NCBI GenBank assembly: GCA_031835245.1
Contig: JAVKOQ010000106.1
Span: forward strand, 1-64,000
From: Balamuthia mandrillaris
Taxonomy: Eukaryota > Discosea > Longamoebia > Balamuthiidae
Direction of reading: 5' to 3'
Length of the DNA stretch: 64,000 nucleotides
Shown: one piece after another, positions 1 to 10,857 of the stretch
How the letters are laid out: every line of letters starts with the position of its first letter
How positions within the stretch are numbered: the stretch's first letter is position 1
Notes under the pieces: model-generated
Database searches by the model: none
What the model saw: only the letters and a program-made list of their open reading frames with translations
What the model was told of the DNA's origin: nothing
Made by a program: the position numbers and the translations under genes

Positions 1-37
1 CTAACCCTAACCCTAACCCTAACCCTAACCCTAACCC
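1..37. repeat. Telomere repeat (CTAACC)n
   Basis: Six uninterrupted copies of ctaacc run from the first base and stop sharply before a unique sequence. This is the C-rich strand of a TTAGGG-type telomere, so the window begins at a chromosome end. No subtelomeric satellite follows; a gene begins about 300 bp further in. Confidence 0.97.
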
Positions 38-340
38 ATTTTGGTTTTTTCCACTACGAATTACATGTCGACGCGGTAACATCCGCCTTAACGGGGCATG
101 GCCAGAAAAAGGAAAGTTCCACCTGAAAAACCGTTCGAGAAAATAGGAATCCTCACGCCCAACAAACACACAGAAATACGAGTGACACGACATCCAAAAC
201 CTCCTCTACCCCTCCTAATCCTCTCCCATTCATAGGTTGGCCTCTCTCTCTCTCGCCTTTTGAATTACCTCCATCCAGAGACTCTGCGTTTGGGACCCAA
301 GAAAAGAAAACAAAAAACCACAAATAGACGAAACACAGAA
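38..340. promoter_or_regulatory. Spacer between telomere and first gene
   Basis: Unique sequence with no gene seen. It contains a GTCGAC palindrome at 67-72, the element that recurs in other spacers of this window, and a CT run at about 241-255 close to the first gene. It presumably holds the promoter and 5' leader of the gene at 341. Confidence 0.5.
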
Positions 341-723
341 ATGACCCTCACCAGGATCCTAGACCCTGCAAAACCTCTTGCAGCCTCATCATCTACCACC
401 GCTGCGGCGTGGTCCAAGGCCAAGCAAAAGGAGAAGGAATCTCACGGAAGGAGGGAGGCGGAGCCCCTGGTCATCAAGGTGCAACCCCGTTCGTGGCTGC
501 AGGTCAAATGGTTTCAGTGGCAGCTGCACACGTGCCAGTACCTCATGTTTCCCGTCGAAAACTTCCTTATGAGTGCGTTGTTTTTCTCTCCTTCCTTGTT
601 CTTTTTTGTTTTAACATTAACTTTCTTTTCTTTTCTTTCTTTGCAGATACACTCATTATCGTGGTCCTCGGTTTGATGTTCTACAGGCTGTTTGGCTTTG
701 TCTCTTCGCTTCTTCCGTTGTAA
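341..723 (+). CDS. Small subunit of serine palmitoyltransferase (ssSPT-like)
   Basis: Two exons, 341-572 and 647-723, giving 102 residues; the 74-nt intron runs from GTGCGT to TTTGCAG. The first half is basic and low in complexity. The second half carries the small-subunit pattern: a WFQWQ stretch, then YLMFPVENF, then an Asn created across the splice, then a single membrane helix beginning TLIIVVLGLMFY. Human ssSPTa has the same order (WFYYQ, YMLEPWE, FN, helix). Such subunits sit in the ER membrane, bind the LCB1/LCB2 serine palmitoyltransferase dimer and raise its activity in sphingolipid synthesis. A TTG at 260 could extend the frame but ATG at 341 is preferred. The unspliced reading also reaches the same helix in another frame, but it lacks the conserved WF-PxE-N series. 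Function is inferred from a short motif only. Confidence 0.72.
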
Positions 724-735
724 AACCACCAAATT

Positions 736-2121
736 TTAAAGAAGTAGGAGTTGTTTTTGTTGTTGTTCATGTTGTTGTTGTAGCCATTGAAGCACCTCAT
801 GCCGTCCTTCTTTACTGGCTAAGGCACAAAGATCTTCTCTCTCGACGTACTCCTTCCAAATGTGCTCTTCGAGCTGGCTCTTTGCCCATTGCAGCACTTC
901 CAGATGTCCGCCTCGAACCGAGGGTTTGAGCAAATGATGGTCCAAGACGGGATAGCGCTCCGCATGGAGGCGTTGAAGCACTTTCAGAGCGCCATCGAGA
1001 ATGGCCATCCTGTACATACGTCGTTGGTCCCATACGCACCCATTCTCTCTTGCCCACAAGGCGAGTTCTTGCCAAGAGATCCGTCCGCCATGGCGAGAAT
1101 TGTAGGAATGGCAAGAAGAGCAAGAGTGAGGTGAACGCTGTGGTGGTGGCAGAGGAACAGGGGAGGAAGGAGCGGAATGGTGATAGACGGCAGCTGTGGT
1201 GCAAGTAGTATGGTCCCAAGGACATGCGCTCTCGTGTAACCAACGAAGAACATCCAAATGTCCGCCTTGTGCTGCAGCAGCACAGGTCCTTTCATCCCAG
1301 GGACACAGTCTGCCATCCTCTCGCAACCAACGAAGAACATGCAAATGTCCTCCTTCAGCTGCGGCTGCACAAGTCAGTTCGTCCCAGCTGCATCCCTCCT
1401 CTTCTCTTAGCCATTGCAGCAGCTTCAAGTTTCCACTCCTCGCCGCCAGTCGGCACATCTTTGCCTCATTCCATGAACGACATCCAACATCCTCGCCTCG
1501 CAACCATTGCAACGTTTCCAAGTGTCCTCCTCTGGCTGCCTCTTTACATGCTTTTCTATCCTGTCTCACGATCCTCAGGAAGTTGTTGCTACCATCGTTT
1601 TCCACCCATCCCTGTAGCAACCATCGAAGAACGTGAAGGTGTCCTCCTGCAGCGGCCGCGATCCACGTGGACACCGTAAACCGTCGGCACCTTTTCTCCT
1701 CCATAAACCACCGCAACACCTCCACATGCCCGTTCTTCGCCGCAGCATCCACCACGCTTTGGTCCCAAGCCGGACGGGTTTGTGGATGGTGGTCGCTCTG
1801 TAGCAGCCATCGCAAGGTGGAGAGGTGTCCACCCGAGGCAGCCAAACGGACCGTATCCACGGTCCGAAGGGCGAAAGAGGTGGAGCCTTGGCGTCGCTGA
1901 CGATGTTGACGCTGCTGCTCCTCCTCCGCCCAAAGAAGGAGAGCGGGGGAGTGAACGAAGGCTTTGGGGCTGAGGAGCAGGCGGAGAGAGGGACAGGCGC
2001 AGCACCACCATCTGCGGCAGGTTCGGGCGGCTATGGCGATGAACTCTAGAGGCAGGAAGGAGAAGACCAAGCAGAGGAGTTCGACGGGAATGTCCTCGGC
2101 GGTGGCTATGGTTGGTTCCAT
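736..2121 (-). CDS. F-box protein with degenerate ankyrin-like repeats
   Basis: One exon, 461 residues. Residues about 12-45 form an F-box (IPVELLCLVFSFLPLEF, then RTCRRWW), the segment that normally binds Skp1 in SCF ubiquitin ligases. The rest is built of units of 26-28 residues with the pattern A-A-x-x-G-H-L-x-V-L-R-W-L-x-E-x-x-C-P-W-D-E-x-T-C, a divergent ankyrin-type solenoid common in amoebae, some algae and giant viruses. Near residues 310-345 a Pro/Ser/His-rich insert interrupts the solenoid. A paralogue lies at 16903-18504. The likely role is substrate recognition for ubiquitination; the substrate is unknown. The gene is head to head with the RapGAP gene at 2831 and its stop lies only 12 bp from the end of the first gene. 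Confidence 0.85.
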   Translation of the reverse strand: MEPTIATAEDIPVELLCLVFSFLPLEFIAIAARTCRRWWCCACPSLRLLLSPKAFVHSPALLLWAEEEQQRQHRQRRQGSTSFALRTVDTVRLAASGGHLSTLRWLLQSDHHPQTRPAWDQSVVDAAAKNGHVEVLRWFMEEKRCRRFTVSTWIAAAAGGHLHVLRWLLQGWVENDGSNNFLRIVRQDRKACKEAARGGHLETLQWLRGEDVGCRSWNEAKMCRLAARSGNLKLLQWLREEEGCSWDELTCAAAAEGGHLHVLRWLREDGRLCPWDERTCAAAAQGGHLDVLRWLHESACPWDHTTCTTAAVYHHSAPSSPVPLPPPQRSPHSCSSCHSYNSRHGGRISWQELALWARENGCVWDQRRMYRMAILDGALKVLQRLHAERYPVLDHHLLKPSVRGGHLEVLQWAKSQLEEHIWKEYVEREDLCALASKEGRHEVLQWLQQQHEQQQKQLLLL

Positions 2122-2830
2122 GTACGTTCCGTGTGGCGAGTGTGTTAGCGTAATATTTTTTTGTTTGGTGAAAAAGGGGAAAAAAAAGCCTTTTCATACC
2201 TCTTTATTTCACGCTCGCTGCTACAGGTACGAAACTACGAAAGCACAATAGCATGGTTGGTCCTGGGCGGCAGCATTCGCCCTTCTTTCTCATGCTGCGC
2301 TTTCTTCTCTCTTCGTTTCAGATTTTCATAATAATCTTGGATTTATTCGAACATTTCCAATTTTTTATCATTGCCCAACAATTTATTTCCGTTTATCACG
2401 CCGAGTGATGAGGACATCTTTCAAAAATATCAATAATTATCACGGATAACATTATATATAATATGATCTTAGATCACAATTATGAACTAGATAATAACCG
2501 ACCAATCCGGAAGCGGCGTGACGTGTGTCGGTTCATTCATTATAGCCCTCATTTAATTTTTTTTAAACTTGCAATAAAAAACGAGGACACACCACGAAAG
2601 AAAGAAAGAAAGGAGAGAGAAGAAGTCCGTTGCGGCAGAGTCAAGTTCCGCTTGTTTATTCTGTTGTATTGTTGTTTTTGGGTTTTAGTTTTTCTTTTGT
2701 TTTGTTTTTCGTTTTTTTTTAAAAAAGAGAACGTTTTATTGTAACGTTTTTTTTCATGTATTTTTCATTTTAAAGGAAAGAAGGGAGAGACTCCAAGGAA
2801 CTTTTTTTAAAAAAAACACCACAACCAAAG
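2122..2830. promoter_or_regulatory. Divergent spacer, F-box/ankyrin gene and RapGAP gene
   Basis: About 700 bp between two head-to-head start codons. The middle (about 2300-2480) is AT-rich; 2600-2820 has T-runs and purine runs just before the RapGAP start, possibly a leader. A 93-codon open frame at 2463-2744 has a composition unlike the neighbouring genes and I do not call it. Confidence 0.45.
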
Positions 2831-5800
2831 ATGAGCGTTGTATTCAAACGGGAGTCCAAGAAAGAGTCTTCAGAGAGCGGAGCAGGAGGAGGTGGCGGAG
2901 GAGGAGCAACGGAGATGGACGAGGAAACCAAGAGCAAGAAAGGCTTCCAAAAATTTACTCAGTCCTTCGACCTCCTCAAACGCAACAAGAACAAAAGCAA
3001 GAAGGACCACGGCGAGCCTTTCCTCCTCGACCTGGACCGCTCCTCCGAGCTCATAGGCCGGAGCAGCAGCAGCCACAAGAAAAGCGGCACCAAGACCATC
3101 TCCGCCGCCGCCGGGCGAAGAAGGGGCTCCCTGCAAAGCCTCAGCCCGACCAAGGCCCGCCGGGACAAGATATCGCTGCTGCAGCAGGAGGACTCCCTTG
3201 CCGACGACCATTCCTCCTCCTCGCCGGAGGAGGAGGACTCGTTGTCCACAAATAACACCTCGCCCAACAGCAAAGGACGCCGACGAGCCTCCACGCAGCT
3301 GCCAAAGAAGTCCAGCGACGATAGCAGCACTCCTTTCCCGTCTTCCTCTTCTTCTTCCTCTTCTTCTTCGTCTTCCTCTTCGTCTTCCAAGAAAGGAGGA
3401 GGCAAGAAAACCACGACGATAGGAGGGTCGGGCATCTTTTTCTCCCCGCGGTTGGGACGGTCCTCGTCGGTGGAGCATGAGAAGCACAAGTCAAAGAGCG
3501 ACGACGAGGAGGGGGAGGGCGAGGAGGAGGGGAGCGAGAACGTCGAGAACGAGAACGAGGAGGAGCAGGAGGCGAACTCCGATGAAGAGGCAACGGGCTC
3601 CTCGAAGAAGAAACGAAGAAGCTTCCGACCGAAGGGAAGAAGGAAGAGCCAAGGGATGAGCTCTTCTCCCATCTCTTCTTCTTCCTCACCAAAGAAAAAA
3701 ATCACCTTCTCTTCTTCCCCCTCCTCTTCTTCCTCTGCTTCCTCTTCCGGCAAGAAAAAGAGCAGCAAAGAAAAGGACTATGCGAGCGAAGCCGAGGCCG
3801 ATGACGCCTCTTTGATCAGTCGAAGTGGCGGCCACCACCGCTCTCAACGTCGTCGCCGCGTGCCTTCCGTCTTGTCCCTGGCCAAAACCTCCAAGTCTTC
3901 CTCCTCGAAATCCTCCTCACCTGCCTCTTCCTCCTCCATTGCCTTGCAGTCCATTTCCTCAGAGCAGTCGCTGGAGCAACATCAACAGCAACACCAAGGG
4001 AAGGGCGGCTTGAGCCCCGGAAGGAGGAAAGGGTTGGCGGAGATCGGATGGAACCTGAACGACTGGGACCTGGAGGAGCGGAACGCCAAGACGGAGTGGG
4101 ACGGAGAGGAGGACGACTTCGATCCGGACTTGAGCCTCGTCGAGTTCTCGGATGACTCTGACCTGGAATTGGATGAGGACGCTCCTTCCACCGAAGGAGG
4201 AGAAAGGGAGGCAGGAGGAGAGCGGCGAAAAAAGACAGGAAGCGAAGAGGATGACGATGAAGAGGCGAGCAAGAAGGAGCAAGAAATGGCCACCTTGGTG
4301 GATAAACTGATCAAGCATTCCGTGTTTGACCTCATTCAAGCCTTTGAGAGCGGCTCCCTCTTCTCCAACAGCGGCAACAAGAACAAAGAGCTGGATAGCG
4401 CGTTGACTCCGGAAGATTGGAAGCTCATCGCAGCGGCTAGAACCGACGTTGTGGCCCGTGGAGAGCTGGTTCGTTCCATCAAACAACGGATGGAAGAGAG
4501 GAGACAACGAGAACAACAACTACAGCGAGAACAACAAAAGGGCCGCAAAGGATCACGCGGCTTGCCTCCGAGCGCTTTGGACATCACTTTGATAGAGGGC
4601 GGTAAAGTTGGAAGAGTGGTTAGGAGTTGGGGAGCCAGTTCGGGTGCCAAAGTCCTTAGCCTCTCTCAACGAAACCTACAAGAACAACTGAAAGAAGAGG
4701 AGGCGGGCGAGTCAGAAGGGGAAGAACAAGAAGGAGGAGACGGCGAAGAAGGAGGAAGCAAAAGGAAACGAAAAGTGGGAGGAGCGAGAATAAGAGGAGA
4801 GGGATCGTTCATAGACATTGAAGGCAGAAGAGGCATCTCGTCGGCTCAATCCAAGCTAAGTACCAGCAGCAGCGAAATGGAGCTGACTCGCAGAAAAGAT
4901 GGCGACGAGGCAGAGAGCGACAAGAAGAAAAAGAAGAGCGGCTCTGCTTTGTTGACGTTACCTTCCACGTCCACCTCCAACTCTCGCAGACTGGCCAACA
5001 GTTCCTCTCCTCCGCTCAGCAAAAGGAAAAAGGACAGAGGATCCTCTTTGAAACGAGGCAGCAGCAAGCAAAGCGTTCTTCTCAACCTCACCGAAGAACT
5101 CAAATCCACTTTGGATCCTTCTGCTTCCTCTGCTTCTCCCAAGTCAGCTCGCCGACTTCCGATCGGCAGTGCTGGAAGCCGTCGTCTTCTCAACCCCGAG
5201 GAAAAGCTTCGTCGCATGAGAGAAGGCGGCAGCTTGGACAGCAACCTGGACTTGGCCTCTCTGTCAGAGCTGCAAATCAACGCCACCGGCTCCCTCATCG
5301 TCGCTGGCGAGGAAGGAGGCAGAGGCAAGAAAGGACACACGAGACAGAGCTCTCAGTCCATTTGTTTGGCCTCTCCTCCGCAACTGTTGTTGACGGTCGA
5401 TGAAGGGACCGGAAACGAGTCGCCGCAGGAGGGAAGAAGCCGTTCCGGAAGCATCGGAGGAGGGCCGGCTTCGCCTTCGTCAGCCACCTGGAAGAAAAAG
5501 TTGGGCAAAAGCAAAACGGTGAGACTACATGGCAACGTTGGCGGGTTGTTTACGATGGGAGAAGTTGGAGAGGAGAGCGAAGAGGCATTGTCGGACACGA
5601 ACTCAAGTACCGCCTCCTCCAAGACCTCCTCTCCTTCCTCTTCGTTGTTCGTTCCTGGCTCGAGTTCCGCCGCCGCCGCTGCCGCCGCGCTTTCCTCGAT
5701 GACCTCTTCCGGTAAGACCAACGTGGATGCTTTGCTGAAAGAGTTGGAGGGAGGGGAAGTCACACGGATCAAGGACTGGGAGGAGCTCGCTCAGGAGCAG

Positions 5801-8800
5801 GAGCAAGAGTTTGAGAAGTACTTTCAAGAGTTGAAGAAGAAGAGCAAAAACTCCGAGTTCTACGAACGCTACAAGCAAGGAAAGAATCCGAGAAGGAAGA
5901 GCTCCACCGCCGGTCGAGCTACTGGCCTCGATAAGCTCTTCCACTCCTCTTCCTTCACTGTTTCTGATTCGGGTGAAGCGGTGGCTTCGAGGAGCGAAGC
6001 TGCTGAAAGTGGAGGTGAAGATGTGGAAGAATTGGAGCAACTCTTTTGGGAGTACTATGAGCGACCTCCTGCGTTGATTGTTCCTTCTTCCTCGTTGAAA
6101 CCAAAGAAACAAGAAACGGCTCCAACCGAGAAAGAAGAACAGCAGAGCAACAAAGAAAAGAAAGAAGAAGGAAAAGGAGAAGGAGAAGGGGAGGAATCAG
6201 CAAGGAAGAAGACCGTCGTCATCGTCGAAGAGAAACAAGAACCAGAACCAGAACAACAAACGGAAAAGACAGAAACCAACGAAACAACAGACAACAACCC
6301 CGATGCCCCTTCTCCGACACCAGTTGTGCCCGATTGGGAAAAGCCGACAGACGTGAAGTGGCATGTCGAAAGAGGAACTATCCGTCATTTCGCTCCTGGC
6401 ACCAAACATCCGCTTGAAAGCGTTGATGAGTTTGTGCCTTACTATCGCAACTTCTTCCAAGACAAAGGTTTGCATCTTCGCTGCCTCTCCCTGCTCTTCC
6501 CGCTCCTCTCTCTGCCATTCTCTCTCCTTTCCTTTCTCTTTTCCCTTCTCTGCTTCTCGTTCGATATCGCTCTGTTCCGTAACAACCTTTCAATATACAG
6601 ATCACACAAGCTACTTTGCGGATGATCCGCGGGTTGGACCTATAATAGTTTCCATCGAAGAGAAGAAACGAGCCACTGGCTCTATCTTTCAACGACGAGT
6701 GCCAGAAAAAGGAAGCATCCCCTCGCAACAACAACCATTCCAAGGCGGTAGCCTTACCCCTCCTCCTCTTAAACGGCACAACAGCGCTGAGCTGGAGTCT
6801 TCTGGAACAGAAGGCTCCGCTGCAATGGAAGCTTCCGGCAAAGAAAAAGAGAAAGGAAGTGCGTTTGGGAAGTTCAAAGACATCACTACGGCTTCGCTTC
6901 AACCATGGAATCTGTCTTTCGACATGAGGAGGAAACGGGAGAAACACTCCTCCAAAGAGGGACTACCCACAACGAACGACGAGAACGAGGAGGACAGCAG
7001 CGATGATGAAGGCGCCTCTTATTCTGCCTATTCAGCTGCCGCCAAGTTTGGCAAAGGCTTTAAACGAACTTTAGGTTTACGAAAGAAAGAAGATGCCAGC
7101 AAAGGAAGTCTATATAACCTTCGTGATCATCTAACTCCCTCTTCCTCTTCTCTCGGTTCATCCTCCTCTTCATCTTCTGCCTCTTCCTCCTCATCTTCGG
7201 TGCCCATTCTTTCAAGCTCTGGCGGGCATTCGGTCTCGTTTGCCGATTTGGCGGTCTCTTCGTCTCCTCCTGAGGTGCCGGGTGATGATGATACCTCTTC
7301 TGCCTCTTCTTCTACTCCAGCTCAAAACCTTGATACCTCTGCTCCTTCTTCTTTGACTTCCACCGCAGAAACTCCCGCTTCCTCAACGCCTGTATCATCT
7401 TCTTCGGCCCCTTCAACACCCTCTGATCCTGCAACAATAACAACAACAAACGCTCCTTCTGAGTCTTCTCCTGGCTCTACTCCTTCTCCTGTCTCTTCCA
7501 ATGCTTCAGCTTCTGCTCCTGCTCCTTCCGACTCTTTGACCACAACCTCAGAAATACCAGTCGAAGCAACGCCTTCTCCTCGCGTTTCTGACGGAGCTGT
7601 GTCAACTGCACCGAAACTCGCTCCAGAACAAGAAAGAAGAGAGAAGTTCATTAACAGGACGAAAGAGAAGAAGAAAGGCTCCTCCATCATGTCCCTCAGT
7701 TCGTTGCAAAGCACCGCCAGCACTATCAACAACAACGTTGTCGTCAACCCGTTCTCTCAAGCCGCGAAGCTCATGAGTTGGACCACCGAAAACAGAGAAA
7801 CAGCCTTTCGAGTTCTCATTCAAACGAAAAAGGTTATATTTGCTGAATGTTCTTTATGTTCTTTTAATAGTGTGTTCTAAACGTCTTCTTCTTCTTGTTC
7901 TTTTTAACAAAACAGGGAGAGAAACAATTGTTCATTCGCAGCGGCTATCACAAGAAAGAGAAGATCAAAGCGATCAAAATGGCGTGCCTCGCGCATGGCA
8001 TCTTCCACAAGGAGATCCCTCCTGACCTCAAGTTTTCTCCTTTGAAAGGTTTGTTCTTCTTTGTCTTTGTCTTTGTCTTTGTCTTTGTCTTTGTCTTTGT
8101 CTTTGTCTTTGTCTTTGTCTTTGTCTTTGTCTTTGTCTTTGTCTTTGTCTTTGTCTTTGTCGTATAACGCTCTCTTCTTTTTGTTTCCAGAGTCAGAACA
8201 ATTGAGAGCCGAGATAAGCAAGTTGGAGAAGAACTTCATTGCCAACCGATACAAGTTTGGAGTGCTTTATGCTTGCAAGGGCCAAACTGAAAACCAAATG
8301 TTCAACAATCGTACGTCCTCTCTTTCGTTCTTCGTTTTTATTCACTCTAGCTTAACACTCTGTCCTTTCCTCCAACGATTCTTTTTGGTTAAAAGGTGTT
8401 ACAAGCGAAACATTCAACAAGTTCCTTGAGCTGATGGGCCAAAGAATTACTCTCAAAGGCTGGAATGGCTACACAGGCGGTCTTGACGTCCGAAGTACTT
8501 TTTATCCTCCTTTTTTTTCCCTCCTCCTCCTTCTCCTTCTTCTTCTTCTCGTTTTGTTTAACAAGTGAAAAAAAAAACCAGATAACACAACAGGAACAGA
8601 AAGTGTCTTCACAACGTTCCAAGAACAGGACGTAATGTTCCACGTGAGCACTATGCTCCCTTTCTTCCCCGAAGACGAACAACAAGTGGAGCGAAAACGG
8701 CATTTGGGCAACGACATCGTCGTCATCGTTTGGTTGGAGGGAGGAGGCACGTTTGACCCTTGCATCCTCAAAACAAAGTTCAACCACATCATCGCGGTGA

Positions 8801-9237
8801 TCTCCCCGTTGGCAGCGGAGAAAAGAGAGGAGGAGAAGAAGCAAGAGGAAGGAGAAGCCAAGAAGGAGGAGAAGCAAGGGGATGGAAAGATTGCCGTGAG
8901 GGTGGAATTTGCGGCGAGGGAGGGGGTGAAGCCCTTTGGACCGCAACGATTCAACTCGACCAAGTTTGTGTTGGATGAGACCTTTAGAGAGTTTTTGCTT
9001 ACCAAACGTAACGTTTCTCTCTCTCTCTCTCTCTCTCTCTACTCTCTCCTTCTCCTCCTTATTTTATTTTTTTTTTCTCTGTCTATGCTTTCTTATTTTA
9101 AAGTAACTTTTAAACAAAATATAGTTATAAACGGAGAAAGATCAGCTTTGCGAACGGCTCCGGTGTTTGCCCAAAAGCTTCAGACGACACGCAAGACCAT
9201 TTTGCAGGACATCATTCAAACGCATGCCGCCAAATGA
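2831..9237 (+). CDS. Giant Ser-rich protein with C-terminal RapGAP domain
   Basis: Seven exons: 2831-6467, 6601-7832, 7916-8048, 8191-8310, 8396-8494, 8582-9007, 9125-9237; all frames close, 1919 residues. The first 1190 or so residues are Ser-, Lys- and Glu-rich with little order. The RapGAP domain begins near FVPYYRNFF and runs to the C-terminus: DHTSYFADDPRVGPIIVS, YKFGVLYA, GYTGGLDV, then NNTTGTESVFTTFQ, FHVSTMLPF, RKRHLGNDIVVIVW (the N of GND is the expected catalytic thumb Asn) and LLTKLINGERSAL across the last splice. Such proteins stimulate GTP hydrolysis by Rap-type small GTPases, which control adhesion and the actin cortex. Odd: about 370 residues of Ser/Thr/Pro-rich sequence, most of exon 2, are inserted inside the catalytic domain between the IIVS strand and the RVLIQT strand. 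Intron 3 is filled by a (GTCTTT)n microsatellite. Confidence 0.9.
8054..8161. repeat. (GTCTTT)n microsatellite
   Basis: About 17 nearly perfect hexamer copies fill RapGAP intron 3 (8049-8190). They are pyrimidine-rich on the sense strand and lie just upstream of the TTTCCAG acceptor. The open frames read through them are repeat artefacts. Confidence 0.9.
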
Positions 9238-9783
9238 AGCCTTCCTTTGCTTGTTTTCTCTCTTTTGTTTTTTTGTTTGTTTACCCCAAAAAAATAATAC
9301 CTGTATTTTTTTCTTTCTTGTTCCATCTCTTCTTGTTCTCCTTCTGTTCCTCTTCTTTCTGCCATTGTCACCTCTTTGTTTTCTTTTCTTCCTTCTCTTG
9401 GTTAAGGTTATTCTTGTTCCTCTTCTCTCTTCCGTGTGATGGTCCTACAAAGGTTTGCTTGTTTCCAAATGTTTGCTGGCGCAACAAAAGTTATGAATGG
9501 CCACTTTCATCCTTATTCTATTGGGGAGAAACGGGTTTTTAAGTTCTTCGACGTAACGCTGAAAGCTGTGTGTCTAGGCTACTGTTGTTATAGAAAAATA
9601 TAAAATATTTTAAAATATAACAAATATAAAATAAAAAAATAAAAATTAAAATCCAAAATTTTCAATTATTATCCACAAATATTGTATTTTTGAATATTTC
9701 GATAGAGGTAATAATAATTCGAAATGTTGCTTTTTTTATCTCAACATCTTAGTTTCCGTCTCTCCCTCTTCATCCTCTTCCAT
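9238..9783. other. Convergent 3' spacer with AT-rich block
   Basis: Lies between the 3' ends of the RapGAP and cyanase 1 genes. The first 200 bp are T-rich, like a 3' UTR. About 9585-9720 is very AT-rich with repeated ATAAAAT words, which could serve as polyadenylation or termination sequence for both genes. No gene seen. Confidence 0.45.
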
Positions 9784-10476
9784 CTACCACCGACGATACG
9801 GCAAGTACTTCCCTCGGTAGGTGATCCTCACTCTGGACTCTTTCTTCTTCTTTCCTTCCCCTTCTTGTTCTCCTTCTCCCTCTAGTTCCACTTCTCCGCT
9901 GGCCTCCTTATCCTCAATCCTCTCCACCTTCATCTGAAACGATACCGCGCTCATGATCCCGTCCTTGCCGAACTTCTCCTGGATGACGTCCTTCAAAGGA
10001 AGACCGTAGACGTGGAGGATCTCGAAGAAGCGGTACATGGTGGGATCGGTGGGAATCTCAGGGGAGAGAAGGCCGCGGGTGAGGGGGAAGTTGTTGAGCT
10101 GGTACAGCACCTCATCGTCCTCCTGGAGGTGAAGCGCTTTGGCCAAGTCCATGGTGGTCGTTGCATTTGCCTTTGTATCATTTGATGTCAGCAACACAAA
10201 AATAGCGACAAAATAGGCTGAAGAGAGATGAGGTACCGAAAGCTGGTTGTAGACAAGCGCAGCCACCCAAGTGTCCGACTTGTCGAGCATCTTTCCGAGC
10301 CTCTCCCACGTCAACCCAAGCTGTTGCTTCATGCTCAACATGCGCAACGTTCCCGTGGGCAAGTCATCCAGGGAGAATATCTTCGACGCGGAGGAGGTGG
10401 AGACGAAAAAAGCGCAGCCTATCGCCAAGACAGCCGCGATGCTCCACAGGGCCTTCACGTAGTTGCTCCTCTTCAT
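9784..10476 (-). CDS. cynS: Cyanase 1 (cyanate hydratase) with N-terminal hydrophobic leader
   Basis: Exons 10476-10237 and 10170-9784 (minus), 208 residues; the 66-nt intron is a multiple of three without stops, so the unspliced frame stays open. The core matches cyanase: LTWERLGKMLDKSDTWVAAL in the helical DNA-binding-like N-domain, then PTDPTMYRFFEIL with the catalytic Arg and Glu, and GIMSAVSF with the catalytic Ser, ending in KYLPYRRW. The enzyme converts cyanate and bicarbonate to carbamate and CO2, releasing ammonia. Residues 1-32 (MKRSNYVKALWSIAAV...) form a basic plus hydrophobic segment absent from ordinary cyanases, so export or organelle targeting is likely. A Lys/Glu-rich insert of about 25 residues precedes the last strands. 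A second cyanase is divergently transcribed from 10858. Confidence 0.93.
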   Translation of the reverse strand: MKRSNYVKALWSIAAVLAIGCAFFVSTSSASKIFSLDDLPTGTLRMLSMKQQLGLTWERLGKMLDKSDTWVAALVYNQLSVPHLSSAYFVAIFVLLTSNDTKANATTTMDLAKALHLQEDDEVLYQLNNFPLTRGLLSPEIPTDPTMYRFFEILHVYGLPLKDVIQEKFGKDGIMSAVSFQMKVERIEDKEASGEVELEGEGEQEGEGKKKKESRVRITYRGKYLPYRRW

Positions 10477-10857
10477 TCTCTATGTTCTTTCTGTGTGTGT
10501 GGTGGTATCCAAAGTTGATGGCTGAAAAATGAAAAGGAACGAAAGAGAAACGAAAAAGATATAAAAAGCTTCGAGTGGCGGAAGGAAGAGACCCATAAAA
10601 GGTAGAAATGTGGACGAAAATTCGTTAAAAAGAGGACATAAGAATTCCGATTGGTCCATTCGAATTAATGAATCGATTTTGATTGGTTGACGCTTCATAC
10701 TGATTTCCTTTTTGGGGTCACTATTCTCTTTGAATTTCTCTCTGTTTTCTCTTCGGGGTAATGCATAAATACTTGCTCCTCTCTCTGTTGCGTCTTTACA
10801 TTTTTTCTTCTCATCCATACCAACTGAACCAGGACAAACCGACGGAGGAAAAAAAAA
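10477..10857. promoter_or_regulatory. Bidirectional promoter of the two cyanase genes
   Basis: 381 bp between two head-to-head cyanase start codons. Two GATTGG words (inverted CCAAT boxes) lie at about 10648 and 10680, and a CATAAATAC TATA-like word lies at about 10763, about 95 bp before the cyanase 2 start. The second start follows an A-run directly. The layout suggests coordinated expression of both enzymes. Confidence 0.55.

Noticed and set aside
2463-2744. 93-codon frame upstream of the RapGAP gene
   Set aside because: AT-rich with Phe/Leu/Cys runs, no homology pattern, and lies in the likely promoter or leader.
2870-3768. Minus-strand frames of 183-269 codons opposite the RapGAP N-terminus
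   Set aside because: Shadows of a Ser/Glu-rich coding sequence; no start context, domain or splice logic.
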